This document shows, piece by piece, positions 41,331 to 50,397 of a DNA stretch of 64,000 nucleotides. Origin of the DNA: Kibdelosporangium philippinense (GTDB taxonomy: Bacteria > Actinomycetota > Actinomycetes > Mycobacteriales > Pseudonocardiaceae); NCBI RefSeq assembly GCF_021390435.2, contig NZ_JAJVCN010000002.1:434001-498000 (forward strand), written 5' to 3'. Positions within the stretch are counted from its first letter, which is position 1. Each line of letters begins with the position of its first letter. Made by a program: the position numbers and the translations under genes. Below the pieces are notes generated by a model. It ran no database searches, had not been told where the DNA came from, and worked only from the letters and a program-made list of their open reading frames with translations.

Positions 41331-41500
41331 CACGTGCCTCCTTGTTGAAACGAAGTGCGTGGACGCTACATCCGGTTGTCGTCCGGCAACCGATCTGAAG
41401 GTGAACATCTCGGGTGGGAGTCAATCTTGTGGCCAGCGCCACGTCACGGGGTAACGTGCCTCTACCTTTGTCGGGAAAAGACCAGTTCGGGAGAGTTTGA

Positions 41501-43504
41501 GTGACGGTCGGCCCCAGGCCAGATGTCGATGAGATCGTCGGCGCGCACGATGAGGAACGCCCCGCGCGCAAGCTGTCCCCGCGCTGGGAGCGGGCGCTGT
41601 GGATCATCGGCGCCGGCGTCGCGCTCTTGGTGCTCAAGCAGGTCTTCCTGCCGTTCGACCAGGGCAACCAGTACTACCTGGTGATCTTCCTCGCGGTCAC
41701 GCTGCCGCTCGTCTTCCTGTCATACCGGCCGGGTGGCCGCAAGGCCAAGGAAGAAGACGACCCCGGCGTGATCGACTGGGTACTGTCCGCGATCACCCTG
41801 GTGGTCGCGCTTTACCCGCTGCTGACCGGGTTCGACGACTTCCTCGACCGGCAAGGCCAGTTGTCCACTGTGGACGTACTGGCCGGTGCGGTGCTGTTGC
41901 TGCTGATCCTTGAGGCCACCCGGCGAACCACCGGGTTGATCCTGCCGATCATCTGCCTTGTCTTCCTCGCGTACGCCTACTATGGCGGGTTTCTGCCACA
42001 GAGCTGGGCGATCTCGCACGCGGGAATGAACTTCGACGAGATCATCAGCGCGCTGTACGACCCGAGCAACGGCTTCTACGGCACGCCGCTCGACGTCGCG
42101 GCCACGTACATCGTGCTGTTCACGATCTACGGCGCCGTGCTCGCCAACTCGGGCGCGGGCAACTTCTTCGTCGACTTCAGCTTCGCGTTGTTCCGTAAGT
42201 CCAGGACCGCTCCGGGCCGGACCACCGCGCTGTCGGGATTCCTGCTCGGCACGGTCTCCGGTTCGGGCACCGCGACCACGGTCACGCTCGGCGCGATCAC
42301 CTGGCCGATCCTGAAGAAAGCCGGGTATCCCAAGGAAAACGCGGGTGGTTTGCTTGCCGCGTCCGGCATCGGCGCGATCCTGTCGCCGCCGACGCTCGGT
42401 GCGGCCGCGTTCATCATCGCCGAGTACTTGGAAACGTCCTACCTGACGGTTCTCCTCTGGGCGATCATCCCGACTTTGCTGTACTACCTGGGGATTGTGT
42501 TCGCGGTCGAAGCCGATGCCCGTCGCTTCGGGGCGCATTCGGTGGACGTCGACACACCGAAAGCCTGGACGGTCCTGGTCAAGGGCGGATACCACTTCGC
42601 CTCGCTGGCGATCATCGTGGTGTTCCTGGCGTTGGACATCCCGCCGTTCTCCGCAGTGGTTTACGCGTCCGGTGTCGCGGCTTTGTTCTCGTTGGCCACC
42701 AAGCTTTTCGGGTCCGTCAAGCGTGCCGCTGTCATCGCCTGGCTGAAGGAACTCGTCGACTCGCTGGCCGAAGGTATTCGTGGGGCGCTGCCGGTGATCG
42801 CGGTGTGTGCCGCGGCTGGCGTGATCACCTCGACGATCACCAAGACCGGTTTGGGCCAGGTGCTCGCGGACGCGTTGGTCAAGGCCGCGAACTCCTTGTC
42901 GGACAACCCAACCGTTGTGCTCGCATGCACGGTTGTGTTCTGTGCCTTGGCAGTGTGCGTGCTCGGCCTCGCGGTTCCGGTCACGGCTTCGTTCATCATC
43001 TCGTGGGTGGTGATCGGTCCCGCGCTGATCACGTTGGGCGTGCAGCCCGCCGAGACCGCGATGTTCATCTTCTACTACGCGGTGCTTTCCGAGGTCACGC
43101 CGCCGACCGCGCTCGCCGCCGTCGCCGCGTCGGCCATCACCGGCGGCGCCGTGATCAAGACCATGTGGCAGACGTGGAAGTACACGCTGCCCGCTTTCCT
43201 TGTGCCGCTTGCGTTCGTGCTGACCGACAACGGATCCGCCTTGCTGATGCAGGGTTCGTTCCTCGATGTTGTCTGGGTGACGGCCGTTTCGGCGCTCGGT
43301 GTCGCTGTGCTCGCCGTCGTCACGACCGGTTGGCTGATAGGTCCGACGAAGCTTGCGGTACGGATCTTGTGCGTGCCAGCGGCGTTGTTGTTGCTGTATC
43401 TCCAGCCACTTTCCATCGCGATCGGCGCGGGCTTCGCCGTTGCCGCCCTCGTCGTACACCTGATCTTGCGGAACAAGGACAAAGAGGAGATCGACAGTGC
43501 GTAG
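41501..43504 (+). CDS. TRAP transporter fused permease (DctQM type)
   Basis: A 667-residue TRAP transporter permease with the small (4-helix) and large (12-helix) subunits fused. The N-terminal ~60 residues are cytoplasmic. DctM-type segments include SGAGNFFVDFSFALFRK, GTVSGSGTATTVTLGAITWP, KENAGGLLAASGIGAILSPP and ETAMFIFYYAVLSEVTPPTALAA. It pairs with the TAXI binding protein directly downstream (8-bp overlap), as all TAXI systems have fused permeases. Import is driven by an ion gradient rather than ATP. The substrate is unknown; glutamate and dicarboxylates are reported for relatives. GGGAGAG lies before the GTG. Confidence 0.94.
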   Translation: MTVGPRPDVDEIVGAHDEERPARKLSPRWERALWIIGAGVALLVLKQVFLPFDQGNQYYLVIFLAVTLPLVFLSYRPGGRKAKEEDDPGVIDWVLSAITLVVALYPLLTGFDDFLDRQGQLSTVDVLAGAVLLLLILEATRRTTGLILPIICLVFLAYAYYGGFLPQSWAISHAGMNFDEIISALYDPSNGFYGTPLDVAATYIVLFTIYGAVLANSGAGNFFVDFSFALFRKSRTAPGRTTALSGFLLGTVSGSGTATTVTLGAITWPILKKAGYPKENAGGLLAASGIGAILSPPTLGAAAFIIAEYLETSYLTVLLWAIIPTLLYYLGIVFAVEADARRFGAHSVDVDTPKAWTVLVKGGYHFASLAIIVVFLALDIPPFSAVVYASGVAALFSLATKLFGSVKRAAVIAWLKELVDSLAEGIRGALPVIAVCAAAGVITSTITKTGLGQVLADALVKAANSLSDNPTVVLACTVVFCALAVCVLGLAVPVTASFIISWVVIGPALITLGVQPAETAMFIFYYAVLSEVTPPTALAAVAASAITGGAVIKTMWQTWKYTLPAFLVPLAFVLTDNGSALLMQGSFLDVVWVTAVSALGVAVLAVVTTGWLIGPTKLAVRILCVPAALLLLYLQPLSIAIGAGFAVAALVVHLILRNKDKEEIDSA

Positions 43505-44477
43505 GACACTGATTGGCGTACTGGGACTCGCGCTGGTGGCCACCGGCTGCGGCGGCAAGCGGGAGGACGCCCCCACGGCTCAGCAGCCCGCCAACGGCGC
43601 GTGTGAGGCGGCGGACGGCCGCGTGACCATCGCCACCGGCAACGTCGGCGGCGTGTACTACGTCCTTGGCGGCGGCCTTGCCCAGGTGATCAGCAACAAC
43701 TCCAAGCTGAAGGCGACCGCGGCGGACACCGGCGCGTCCGTGCAGAACATCCAGCAGCTCGGCGACAAGACCTACGACATCGCCTTCTCGCTGGCCGACA
43801 CCGCGGCCGACGCGGTGGAAGGCAAGTCCGCGTTCGAGGGCAAACCGCAGAAAGTCCAGGCACTGGCCCGGATCTACTCGAACTACACGCAGGTGCTCGT
43901 GCGGACCGACAGCGGCATCAACAGCGTCGTGGACTTCCGTGGCAAGCGGATCTCCACCGGCTCGCCGAAGTCCGGCACCGAGGTGATCGCCAACCGCCTG
44001 CTGCAGGCCGCGGGCCTGAAGGACGCGGATCTGTCGCCGCAGCGGCTCGCGCTGCGCCAGACCGTCGACGGCATGAAGGAAGGCAAGATCGACGGACTGG
44101 TCTGGTCCGGCGGCCTGCCGACGCCCGAGATCACGGACCTGACCACCTCCATGGGCGACAAAGTGAAGTTCATCGACATCACCCCGCAGCTGGGTGCGCT
44201 CAAGCAGCTCAACTCGGTCTACGACCAGGGCACCATCCCGGCCGCGACCTACAAGCAGCCCGCGGACGTGCCGACCATCGTCGTGCCGAACCTGCTGCTC
44301 GTCCGGGACGACTTCCCGGCCGCGAACGCGTGCGCGATCACCAAGCTGATCTTCGACAAGAAGGCGGATTTGGAAAAGACTCACCCGTCGGCAAAGGACA
44401 TCACCAAAGAAACGGCCGTCAAGACCGATCCAGTACCACTCCACCCGGGTGCGAAGCAGGCCCTCGGCGTGAGCTGA
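43497..44477 (+). CDS. TAXI family TRAP transporter binding lipoprotein
   Basis: A 326-residue substrate-binding lipoprotein (lipobox VATGC, Cys18). TAXI-family hallmarks are VTIATGNVGGVYYVLGGGLAQVI, given here as ATGNVGGVYYVLGGGLA, TGASVQNIQQLGDKTYDIAFSLADT-type segment (DIAFSLADTAADA) and GSPKSGTEVIANRLLQAAGL. It overlaps the fused permease gene by 8 bp and therefore works with it. Ligand unknown. Confidence 0.93.
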   Translation: MRRTLIGVLGLALVATGCGGKREDAPTAQQPANGACEAADGRVTIATGNVGGVYYVLGGGLAQVISNNSKLKATAADTGASVQNIQQLGDKTYDIAFSLADTAADAVEGKSAFEGKPQKVQALARIYSNYTQVLVRTDSGINSVVDFRGKRISTGSPKSGTEVIANRLLQAAGLKDADLSPQRLALRQTVDGMKEGKIDGLVWSGGLPTPEITDLTTSMGDKVKFIDITPQLGALKQLNSVYDQGTIPAATYKQPADVPTIVVPNLLLVRDDFPAANACAITKLIFDKKADLEKTHPSAKDITKETAVKTDPVPLHPGAKQALGVS

Positions 44478-44492
44478 ACCGAGCGCGGCACC

Positions 44493-44498
44493 TATCCT
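44493..44498 (+). promoter_or_regulatory. -10 box TATCCT, leaderless purD start
   Basis: TATCCT lies 8 nt before the GTG at 44507 without a Shine-Dalgarno, giving purD its own promoter apart from the transporter genes. Confidence 0.5.
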
Positions 44499-44506
44499 CA
44501 TCAGTC

Positions 44507-45769
44507 GTGCGAGTTCTGGTCATCGGGTCTGGGGCCCGAGAACATGCCCTGGTACTTGGCCTGTCACGGGACCCGAAGGTCACCGCGCTGGCCTGTGCGC
44601 CGGGCAATGCCGGCATAGCCGCGGTCGCTGAGCAGTACGGCGTCTCAGTGGCTGACCCAGTTGAGGTCGCGGCCCTCGCGACCAGATGGAAGGCCGACCT
44701 GGTCGTCGTCGGCCCAGAGGGTCCGTTGGTCGAAGGTGTTGCCGACGCGGTCCGAGCCGCGGGCATCGCATGCTTCGGCCCGTCGGCCGCGGCGGCGCAG
44801 ATCGAAGGCTCGAAGGCGTTCGCCAAGGACATCATGGCCTCCGCCGGAGTGGCGACCGCGCACAGCGAGATCGTGGACAACCCAGCCCGCCTGGACGCGG
44901 CCCTCCAGCGCTTCGGCCCAACCTGGGTCGTCAAGGACGACGGCCTGGCGGCAGGAAAGGGCGTCGTCGTGACGACGGATTTGGCGACCGCCCGTGCGCA
45001 CGCGATGACATTGCTCGAAGGCGGCCACCCGGTCCTGCTGGAATCCTTCCTGTCAGGACCAGAGGTATCGCTGTTCTGCCTGGTCGACGACCGGACAGTG
45101 GTGCCACTGCTGCCCGCGCAGGACTTCAAGCGCGTCGGCGACGGCGACAGCGGCCCGAACACCGGAGGAATGGGCGCGTACACACCGCTGCCCTGGGCCG
45201 AGGACGAACTGGTGTCCAGGATCGTGTCCGACATCGTCCAGCCGGTCGTGGACGAGATGGCGAACCGTGGCGTGCCCTTCTCCGGGCTGCTGTACGCAGG
45301 CCTGGCGATCACCCCGACCGGACCCTCGGTGATCGAGTTCAACTGCCGTTTCGGCGACCCGGAAACCCAAGCGGTGCTGGCCCTGCTGCGTACCCCGTTG
45401 GGCGAGCTCCTGTCCTCCGTGGCCACGGGGACCCTGGCCGCGCAACCCCCGCTGGAGTGGGAAGACGGCTCAGCGGTCACGGTGGTCGTAGCAGCCGAAG
45501 GCTACCCAGGCAGGCCTCGGACCGGCGACGTGATCGCAGGCAGCGAGGCCGAGGGAGTCCTGCACGCAGGCACCCGCCGCCGCGACGACGGAGCTGTGGT
45601 TTCGACGGGCGGCCGAGTGCTGTCGGTCGTGGGAACTGGTGAGTCTCTGGAGGCCGCGCGTCAGGATGCGTACCGTCGGGTCGAGAACCTGCACCTCGCC
45701 GGGTCACATCACCGGACGGACATCGCCCTGCGTGCGTCCCGTGGGGAGGTCGCGGTTCCCGCTAGCTGA
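44507..45769 (+). CDS. purD: Phosphoribosylamine--glycine ligase
   Basis: A 420-residue GAR synthetase, the second step of purine synthesis, an ATP-grasp enzyme. It begins VRVLVIGSGAREHALVLGL. ATP-grasp segments are FAKDIMASAGVATA, TWVVKDDGLAAGKGVVV, FNCRFGDPETQAVL with metal ligands, and DSGPNTGGMGAYTPLP. The C-terminal domain has VVAAEGYPGRPRTGD and VGTGESLEAARQDAY. The GTG start is fixed by homology with GSGAREHA and the leaderless promoter. The 59 codons upstream in frame overlap the TAXI gene and are discarded. Confidence 0.97.
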   Translation: MRVLVIGSGAREHALVLGLSRDPKVTALACAPGNAGIAAVAEQYGVSVADPVEVAALATRWKADLVVVGPEGPLVEGVADAVRAAGIACFGPSAAAAQIEGSKAFAKDIMASAGVATAHSEIVDNPARLDAALQRFGPTWVVKDDGLAAGKGVVVTTDLATARAHAMTLLEGGHPVLLESFLSGPEVSLFCLVDDRTVVPLLPAQDFKRVGDGDSGPNTGGMGAYTPLPWAEDELVSRIVSDIVQPVVDEMANRGVPFSGLLYAGLAITPTGPSVIEFNCRFGDPETQAVLALLRTPLGELLSSVATGTLAAQPPLEWEDGSAVTVVVAAEGYPGRPRTGDVIAGSEAEGVLHAGTRRRDDGAVVSTGGRVLSVVGTGESLEAARQDAYRRVENLHLAGSHHRTDIALRASRGEVAVPAS

Positions 45770-45810
45770 ATTGGGTGGAACCAGCCAGCCGGTTTCTCCG
45801 TCAAACTTCA

Positions 45811-45835
45811 GGTAGCGGTCTACCAGCGTTGGTAG
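45811..45835. promoter_or_regulatory. Interlocking palindromes before the type VII substrate genes
   Basis: GGTAG-CGGT-CTACC (45811-45824) and CTACCA-GCGT-TGGTAG (45820-45835) overlap. TAGCCT (45834-45839) is a likely -10 box just behind, so a regulator bound here would block transcription of the island. Confidence 0.45.
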
Positions 45836-45882
45836 CCTACGAAGCGAGACCGGACGACTACGGAACGTACGGGGGTGCGTGA

Positions 45883-46287
45883 ATGAACGAGACGACCGGC
45901 TCAAATTTCTTTGCGAAAGTGCTGGCAATGGTGCCGGAGGTACTGCCAGAGGCACCAGCGAGCACGGCAACGATGAAGGTCAACCACGACAACGTGCTGG
46001 CCGCGGCAAAGATCATCCAGGCTCAGATCGATGCACTGAACGACACGTTCTCCTCACATGGGCGATCGTTGATGATCGAGGCAACGGCCGACGACCCGGT
46101 CAGTGTCGACGCCGCGGAGGCTTGGAACTATCGGCTGGTACTTGCGGACGATTCCTATGCGGCCCGGATCACCGAGTATGTCGGCAGCCTGCGCAAGCTC
46201 ATGACTCAACTTCGGGACAGCGCGAAGACCTATGGATTCAACGAGCAGGACATCGCAGCCGTTTTCGGGACGACGACGGTTGCGTAA
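45883..46287 (+). CDS. WXG100/PE-like protein, putative type VII substrate
   Basis: A 134-residue protein, mostly helical, that I would place among ESX-type helical-hairpin proteins. After an unstructured ~25-residue start it has MKVNHDNVLAAAKIIQAQIDALNDTFSSHG (quoted parts: VLAAAKIIQAQIDALNDTF), then AWNYRLVLADDSYAARITEYVGSLRK, given here as AWNYRL and SYAARITEYVGSLRKL. Trp near residue 81 may replace the WXG turn. It is the first gene of a cluster with a DUF3558 lipoprotein, a PPE-like protein and EspG. Its end overlaps the next gene by 8 bp with TTG as that start. Assignment rests largely on context. Confidence 0.7.
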   Translation: MNETTGSNFFAKVLAMVPEVLPEAPASTATMKVNHDNVLAAAKIIQAQIDALNDTFSSHGRSLMIEATADDPVSVDAAEAWNYRLVLADDSYAARITEYVGSLRKLMTQLRDSAKTYGFNEQDIAAVFGTTTVA

Positions 46288-46879
46288 GTCAGTGATGGTC
46301 ACGCTGCTTTCCGCGGTGGCGCTGACCGGGTGCACCGAGACAGAACCCGGTCAGGCGGTTCCGCCTGCCGGTGGCGGGCAGGCCGCCAGCGGTCCGCAGG
46401 CGCCGAGCGCGGCCATTCCGCCAAGACCGCGGGAAATCAAGCTGGATGGCGTCGATCCGTGCAAGCTGTACAGCCAGGCCCAGCTCGATCAGATCAAAGT
46501 CAAGCGGCAACGCAACAAGACCCAGGATGGCGATGCCTTCAAGGGGTCCCCGCAATGCCTGATGGATGGTGTCGACGGTCCGGCGTCATTCGACTATGAG
46601 GTCTGGGCGATCACGAGCGAAGGATTCGAACCCTGGCTCAGCGGAAAACGGAATGTCCAAGCTCGCCTGGTCTCGGTTGATGGATTCCCGGCAGCGGACT
46701 ACCACATCCGCGGCAGTGGCGGCGCGTTCGACTGCGCCACCGCGGTGGGTGTCGCCAACGGCCAGCAATTGATGGTCGTGTTCCGGCCAACCCGCAATGC
46801 GTTCAGCCAGGATCAGATGTGTCAGAAGAGTGAAGAGGCCGCCACCCTGGCCATGCAGACTCTCAAGATCTTGAAGTGA
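46280..46879 (+). CDS. DUF3558 family lipoprotein
   Basis: A 199-residue lipoprotein. MRKSVMVTLLSAVALTGC is a full lipoprotein signal peptide with Cys18. A Gly/Pro/Ala linker follows, then the DUF3558 domain opening with VDPCKLYSQAQLDQI and the family's second cysteine pair (SPQCLMDG, DCATAVG). DUF3558 proteins occur throughout Pseudonocardiales near ESX-type genes, with unknown function. The TTG at 46280 is chosen because it supplies the basic n-region. The GTG at 46292 or ATG at 46295 would remove it. It overlaps the upstream gene by 8 bp. Confidence 0.85.
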   Translation: MRKSVMVTLLSAVALTGCTETEPGQAVPPAGGGQAASGPQAPSAAIPPRPREIKLDGVDPCKLYSQAQLDQIKVKRQRNKTQDGDAFKGSPQCLMDGVDGPASFDYEVWAITSEGFEPWLSGKRNVQARLVSVDGFPAADYHIRGSGGAFDCATAVGVANGQQLMVVFRPTRNAFSQDQMCQKSEEAATLAMQTLKILK

Positions 46880-46888
46880 GGAACCGTC

Positions 46889-48094
46889 ATGCCTGGACCT
46901 GATATCGGTGACTACCGATTCGCCGGTTACAGCAACGAGGAACTCGCCGGCATGGTCGACCAGATCCGGCAGGGGCGTGGCTCGGAAAGCATGAACCGCG
47001 CGGTCGACGCGCTCACCGCGATCGCCAACAGCCTCAAGCAGACCGACGAAACCCTCCGCACCGAGCTCGGCAAGATCGGCGTCGAATGGACTGGCGCGTC
47101 CAGTGACGACGCCCAGGTCGTGATGACCGACTCCGCCCAGTACGGCGGCGCGGCCACGGGCACCATCACCAGTTCCGCTGGGGCTGTGTGCAACCAGGGC
47201 GATGATTACTCACGCACTCGCAACTGCGCCCCGGAGTCGAGCGCGCTGAGGGGCGCCAAGGACTACAACCTGGCCGACAAGCTCCTGCTGCACACCACGG
47301 ACCACTCCAAGGAAGTCCAGCGCACCCAAGCCGCGCGGGCTCAGGCCGTCGACGCCATGAACAACTACGCCAACGCCAGTCGCAACAACCTGGCCGGTTA
47401 TCAAGGCCTGCCGGTTCCGCCGAACATGAGCCTCGACGCGGCACCTCCGCCCAGGAATGGCTCCGGGACCAGCATTTCCGGTATCCGCGCTGGTGGTTCG
47501 GGCGTCCCGACCGGTGGTTCCCCGACGTCAGGTCTGCCCGGTGGTGGCGCGCCGATCGGGTCCTTCGACGCACCCATCAACCCCCTAGGCGGCGGTGGAC
47601 AGCCTGGACCAGCACCGACGGGCGGTCCTCCCGGCAAGACCGTCGGCATCGGGCCGATGCCTGGTCCAACGACCGGCTTTCCGGCTTCGACACCTCCGAC
47701 TCCGCCGATGCGTCCGTACTACGAAGGCATGACCGCGGCCGTCGCTGGCATGGCCGGGGGTGCTGGTGGTGGTGCGGCCGTGGGTTCGGTCGCCGACAAG
47801 GACCGTTTGGCGCCTCGCGGTGGACGGCCTGGTGGGGTCGCGGTGCCACCGTCGGGTGGCTCACGTGGCGCGGCCGCTGGCGCTCTGCCTCCTGGGGAGG
47901 CGGCAGCGAGAGCGGCTGAACGGGTTGGGTCGACGAGCAAGCCTGGCGCGTCGATGATGCAGCCTGCCGCGGGCACCGCGCAGAGCGAAGAGGATGCGGA
48001 GCACGTCCGTAAGTACGGCATCGAAGCCGAGGACGTGTTCGCCGACGGACGCATGGTCATGCCGTCGGTTCTGGGTGAAGACGACGACGAGTGA
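46889..48094 (+). CDS. PPE-like type VII secretion substrate
   Basis: A 401-residue protein built like actinobacterial PPE-type substrates. Residues ~1-180 are helical with VEWTGASSDDAQVVM near residue 65, an equivalent of the W-x-G turn, and YANASRNNLAGYQGL near the end of the domain. Residues ~185-355 are a Gly/Pro/Ser-rich disordered linker. The C-terminal ~35 residues (HVRKYGIEAEDVFADGRMV, ending LGEDDDE) are a conserved acidic tail. It directly precedes the EspG chaperone gene (4-bp overlap), which in mycobacteria binds PPE proteins, so the two are a probable chaperone-substrate pair. Confidence 0.85.
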   Translation: MPGPDIGDYRFAGYSNEELAGMVDQIRQGRGSESMNRAVDALTAIANSLKQTDETLRTELGKIGVEWTGASSDDAQVVMTDSAQYGGAATGTITSSAGAVCNQGDDYSRTRNCAPESSALRGAKDYNLADKLLLHTTDHSKEVQRTQAARAQAVDAMNNYANASRNNLAGYQGLPVPPNMSLDAAPPPRNGSGTSISGIRAGGSGVPTGGSPTSGLPGGGAPIGSFDAPINPLGGGGQPGPAPTGGPPGKTVGIGPMPGPTTGFPASTPPTPPMRPYYEGMTAAVAGMAGGAGGGAAVGSVADKDRLAPRGGRPGGVAVPPSGGSRGAAAGALPPGEAAARAAERVGSTSKPGASMMQPAAGTAQSEEDAEHVRKYGIEAEDVFADGRMVMPSVLGEDDDE

Positions 48095-48849
48095 GCCTGG
48101 TTCTCTCCGCGCTGGAGTTCGACGTCATCTGGGAGAGCGAACGGCTGCCGGACCGGCATGTCGCCTTCGACGTGCCCAGTCCCGGCAAGACGCACGCTGA
48201 GCGGGCCGAGCTGGTCCGCAAGACATGGAAGGCGCTTGAGGCGCGTGGGCTGGCTCAGTCCGGCCGGGCCACGCCCGAACTGGTGGACAAGCTGGAGATC
48301 CTGGCGCATCCGCAGGTCAGCATCGACGTGTGGGTGTGGGCTGGACGCGAGGTGAAAGCGTTTGCGGCCATGGCTGGCCGGGAGGCTCAGCTCGCTGTGG
48401 TCGACGAAGGCAAGGTCTGGCTGATTCCGGCGCGGGACAGCGCGCTCGCCGAGTCGGCGGTGTCCGTCGCCGGTGAACTGGGCTCGGGCGGTGGCCGTTC
48501 GGTGAGCGTGCCCAACGATCTCGTTGTCGGCGCGGACGAGGAATCGGGCGGTGACACCCGGAAGTTCGTCACCGCCCTTGAGTCCAAAGGCGTTCTGTTG
48601 GCCGAGGCGCACGCGTTGACTTCGATGCTCAACGGAATCTCCACGCGTGGCCAGTTCGGTGCCGAACGACGGCATCGGGATCAGCGAATTGTCCGTGCCG
48701 AACGAGTTGTCGCTTTCCATGACACCGGCTCTGGCCGTTACCTCGATCTGGTGAAGCCGAGCCCGGACGGGCGGATGTGGCTGACCGTGTCACCCGCGGA
48801 CAATCACCGGCTTGCCACGTTTGTGTGGGAATTGCTCGACGAGGTGTGA
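48091..48849 (+). CDS. EspG family ESX secretion chaperone
   Basis: A 252-residue EspG-like protein. The fold starts LSALEFDVIWESERLPDRHVAF (quoted: LEFDVIWESERLPDRH), then ALEARGLAQSGRATPELVDKLE-type helix and ILAHPQVSIDVWVW, and later GQFGAERRHRDQRIVRA and YLDLVKPSPDGRMWLTVSPAD. These are hallmarks of the EspG family, which holds PE-PPE dimers soluble before export by ESX machines. It overlaps the PPE-like gene by GTGA, which supports that substrate. No EccA-E or MycP gene is in the window, so export must use a system coded elsewhere. Confidence 0.9.
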   Translation: MSLVLSALEFDVIWESERLPDRHVAFDVPSPGKTHAERAELVRKTWKALEARGLAQSGRATPELVDKLEILAHPQVSIDVWVWAGREVKAFAAMAGREAQLAVVDEGKVWLIPARDSALAESAVSVAGELGSGGGRSVSVPNDLVVGADEESGGDTRKFVTALESKGVLLAEAHALTSMLNGISTRGQFGAERRHRDQRIVRAERVVAFHDTGSGRYLDLVKPSPDGRMWLTVSPADNHRLATFVWELLDEV

Positions 48850-48920
48850 ATTCGCTCTAAGGTTGGCGGAACCGGGGAGGGGTGCTCCGGCGTCACAGAT
48901 GTGGGGCGAAGGGTGGGGAC

Positions 48921-49217
48921 GTGGCCGACTACAACCTTGCGGCGATCAACAACTGCATGACGACCGTGCAGAACTTCAAGCCGAAGTTCGGCCAGATCGC
49001 CGATTCGTTCACGGGCGTGCCGAGCGATCCGGGCGCCTATGGCGAGCTGCCAAGTTCCGGCGCGGTGTCCAGTGCGGTCGACGTGGTGAACAAGCTGATG
49101 CAGAGCGAGTTCGAGAAAGCCGAGAGCCTGCTCGACGGGATCGCGCGGTCGTTGGACGCGGTGATCCAGAGCGTGCAGAACGTCGAACAGCACACCGCCA
49201 AGACATATCAGGTCTGA
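48921..49217 (+). CDS. EspC/WXG100-like small secreted protein
   Basis: A 98-residue two-helix protein, probably of the EspC-like type VII family. ADYNLAAINNCMTTVQNFK forms the first helical part, GELPSSGAVSSAVDVVNK the turn and start of the second, and SEFEKAESLLDGIARSLDAV the long C-terminal helix. There is no Trp-x-Gly. The GTG at 48921 is chosen because GGGTGGGG lies just upstream. The 13 extra in-frame codons are Arg/Cys-rich and unlikely. It likely pairs with the following WXG100-transglycosylase protein. Confidence 0.78.
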   Translation: MADYNLAAINNCMTTVQNFKPKFGQIADSFTGVPSDPGAYGELPSSGAVSSAVDVVNKLMQSEFEKAESLLDGIARSLDAVIQSVQNVEQHTAKTYQV

Positions 49218-49241
49218 TTTTCTCCGGGGAGGGGCTGAGCC

Positions 49242-50372
49242 GTGAGCGCAGCGGAGGTGGTGGCGAAATATCCGGGCGGTGGAGCCGTTCTGGCGGCCGC
49301 GCGGAAAGTCGAGAAAGCGAACAGCGGGGCGATCACCGCGGCGGCCCAACGCCTGACTCAGGCGGGCACGAATGCGGGTGAGCACGGCACGGGTGTCGCC
49401 AATTCGGTCAAAACGCTCGACTCGGAATGGAAGGGTGCGTCAGCCGATCAGTTCGTGGCCTATATGGACCGTTTTGCCAAAGCTGGCACGGCAAGTGCCG
49501 AGGCGTTGGCGAAAGCCGGTGCGGCACTGGGGAAAGTGGCCGGGGCGATCGAGGACGCCAAGCATTTCGTGGCCAACCGGTGCGAGCAGGTTCTCGGCGA
49601 GATCAAGCGGGCCGTTCAGCGCAACCCGGACGCGGACCAGGCGCAGATCGACGCCGCGATCATGCCGTTGACGGCGGCCGCGGCCACTGACATCGAGAAC
49701 AAGCTCAAGGAAACCGACGCGCAGCTGAAAGCCGCGGCAAGCGAGATCACGGCGGCCGCCAACCCTGGCGCCACATTCACCGATGTTCCCGAGCCTGGCA
49801 GCCAGGCATACGTGCCAGGACCCGGCAAGACAATCGACTGGAAGCCAGAGGAAGTAGCCAAGGACCAAGGCACGAACCCGGCGAACACCGACGCCAAACC
49901 GACCGCCCAGCCAGCGAGCACCCACTCCGGCGGTGGATCCGGAGGCAGCAGTGGTGGCGGTGGAGGCGGTGGCGGTATGGGCCCAAGCGGCGGCCCGCCA
50001 GCAGGTCCACCACCCGGCAACGTCCAGGACTGGATCAAGCAAGCGCTAGAAATCTTGCGCGCCAACGGAATCAACGTCAGCGAAGCGGACGTTCCGAAGA
50101 TCTGGGCGATCATTCAGCACGAATCAAGCGGAAATCCCAATGCCCAGAACCTGTGGGATTCGAACGCTGCCAAGGGAACGCCGTCGAAGGGCTTGATGCA
50201 GTGTATCGATCCGACCTTCAACAGCTACAAAATGCCGGGGCACAACAACGTCTGGGATCCGGTGCAGAACATCTGCGCTGGCGTGAACTACGCGATCTCC
50301 CGGTACGGATCGCTTGACAACGTCCCAGGAATCAAGGCAATGGCGGGCGGCGGCGCCTACCGCGGCTACTGA
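49242..50372 (+). CDS. WXG100 and lytic transglycosylase fusion, type VII substrate
   Basis: A 376-residue fusion. Residues ~1-125 are a WXG100-type helical hairpin with LDSEWKGASADQFVAYMDRF (~58-77). Residues ~170-265 are a Pro/Gly/Ser-rich linker with a long Gly run. Residues ~265-376 are an SLT transglycosylase-like domain with IWAIIQHESSGNPNAQN carrying the catalytic Glu, SKGLMQCIDPTFNSY, and NICAGVNYAISRYGSLDNVPG. The design suggests export by an ESX machine followed by peptidoglycan cutting. The gene closes the island, and the truncated hydrolase copy begins 25 nt later. Confidence 0.92.
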   Translation: MSAAEVVAKYPGGGAVLAAARKVEKANSGAITAAAQRLTQAGTNAGEHGTGVANSVKTLDSEWKGASADQFVAYMDRFAKAGTASAEALAKAGAALGKVAGAIEDAKHFVANRCEQVLGEIKRAVQRNPDADQAQIDAAIMPLTAAAATDIENKLKETDAQLKAAASEITAAANPGATFTDVPEPGSQAYVPGPGKTIDWKPEEVAKDQGTNPANTDAKPTAQPASTHSGGGSGGSSGGGGGGGGMGPSGGPPAGPPPGNVQDWIKQALEILRANGINVSEADVPKIWAIIQHESSGNPNAQNLWDSNAAKGTPSKGLMQCIDPTFNSYKMPGHNNVWDPVQNICAGVNYAISRYGSLDNVPGIKAMAGGGAYRGY

Positions 50373-50397
50373 ATCAGGTTCGCCGTACTGTCCACAT

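Noticed and set aside
41331..41500. PhoP box before the GDPD gene
   Set aside because: One GTTCACC heptamer is present on the minus strand, but no second good 11-nt repeat follows, so it is not enough for a PHO box.
41720..43576. 618-codon open frame on the minus strand
   Set aside because: Antisense to the TRAP permease. Composition is Arg/Asp/Gly-rich, typical of a shadow frame.
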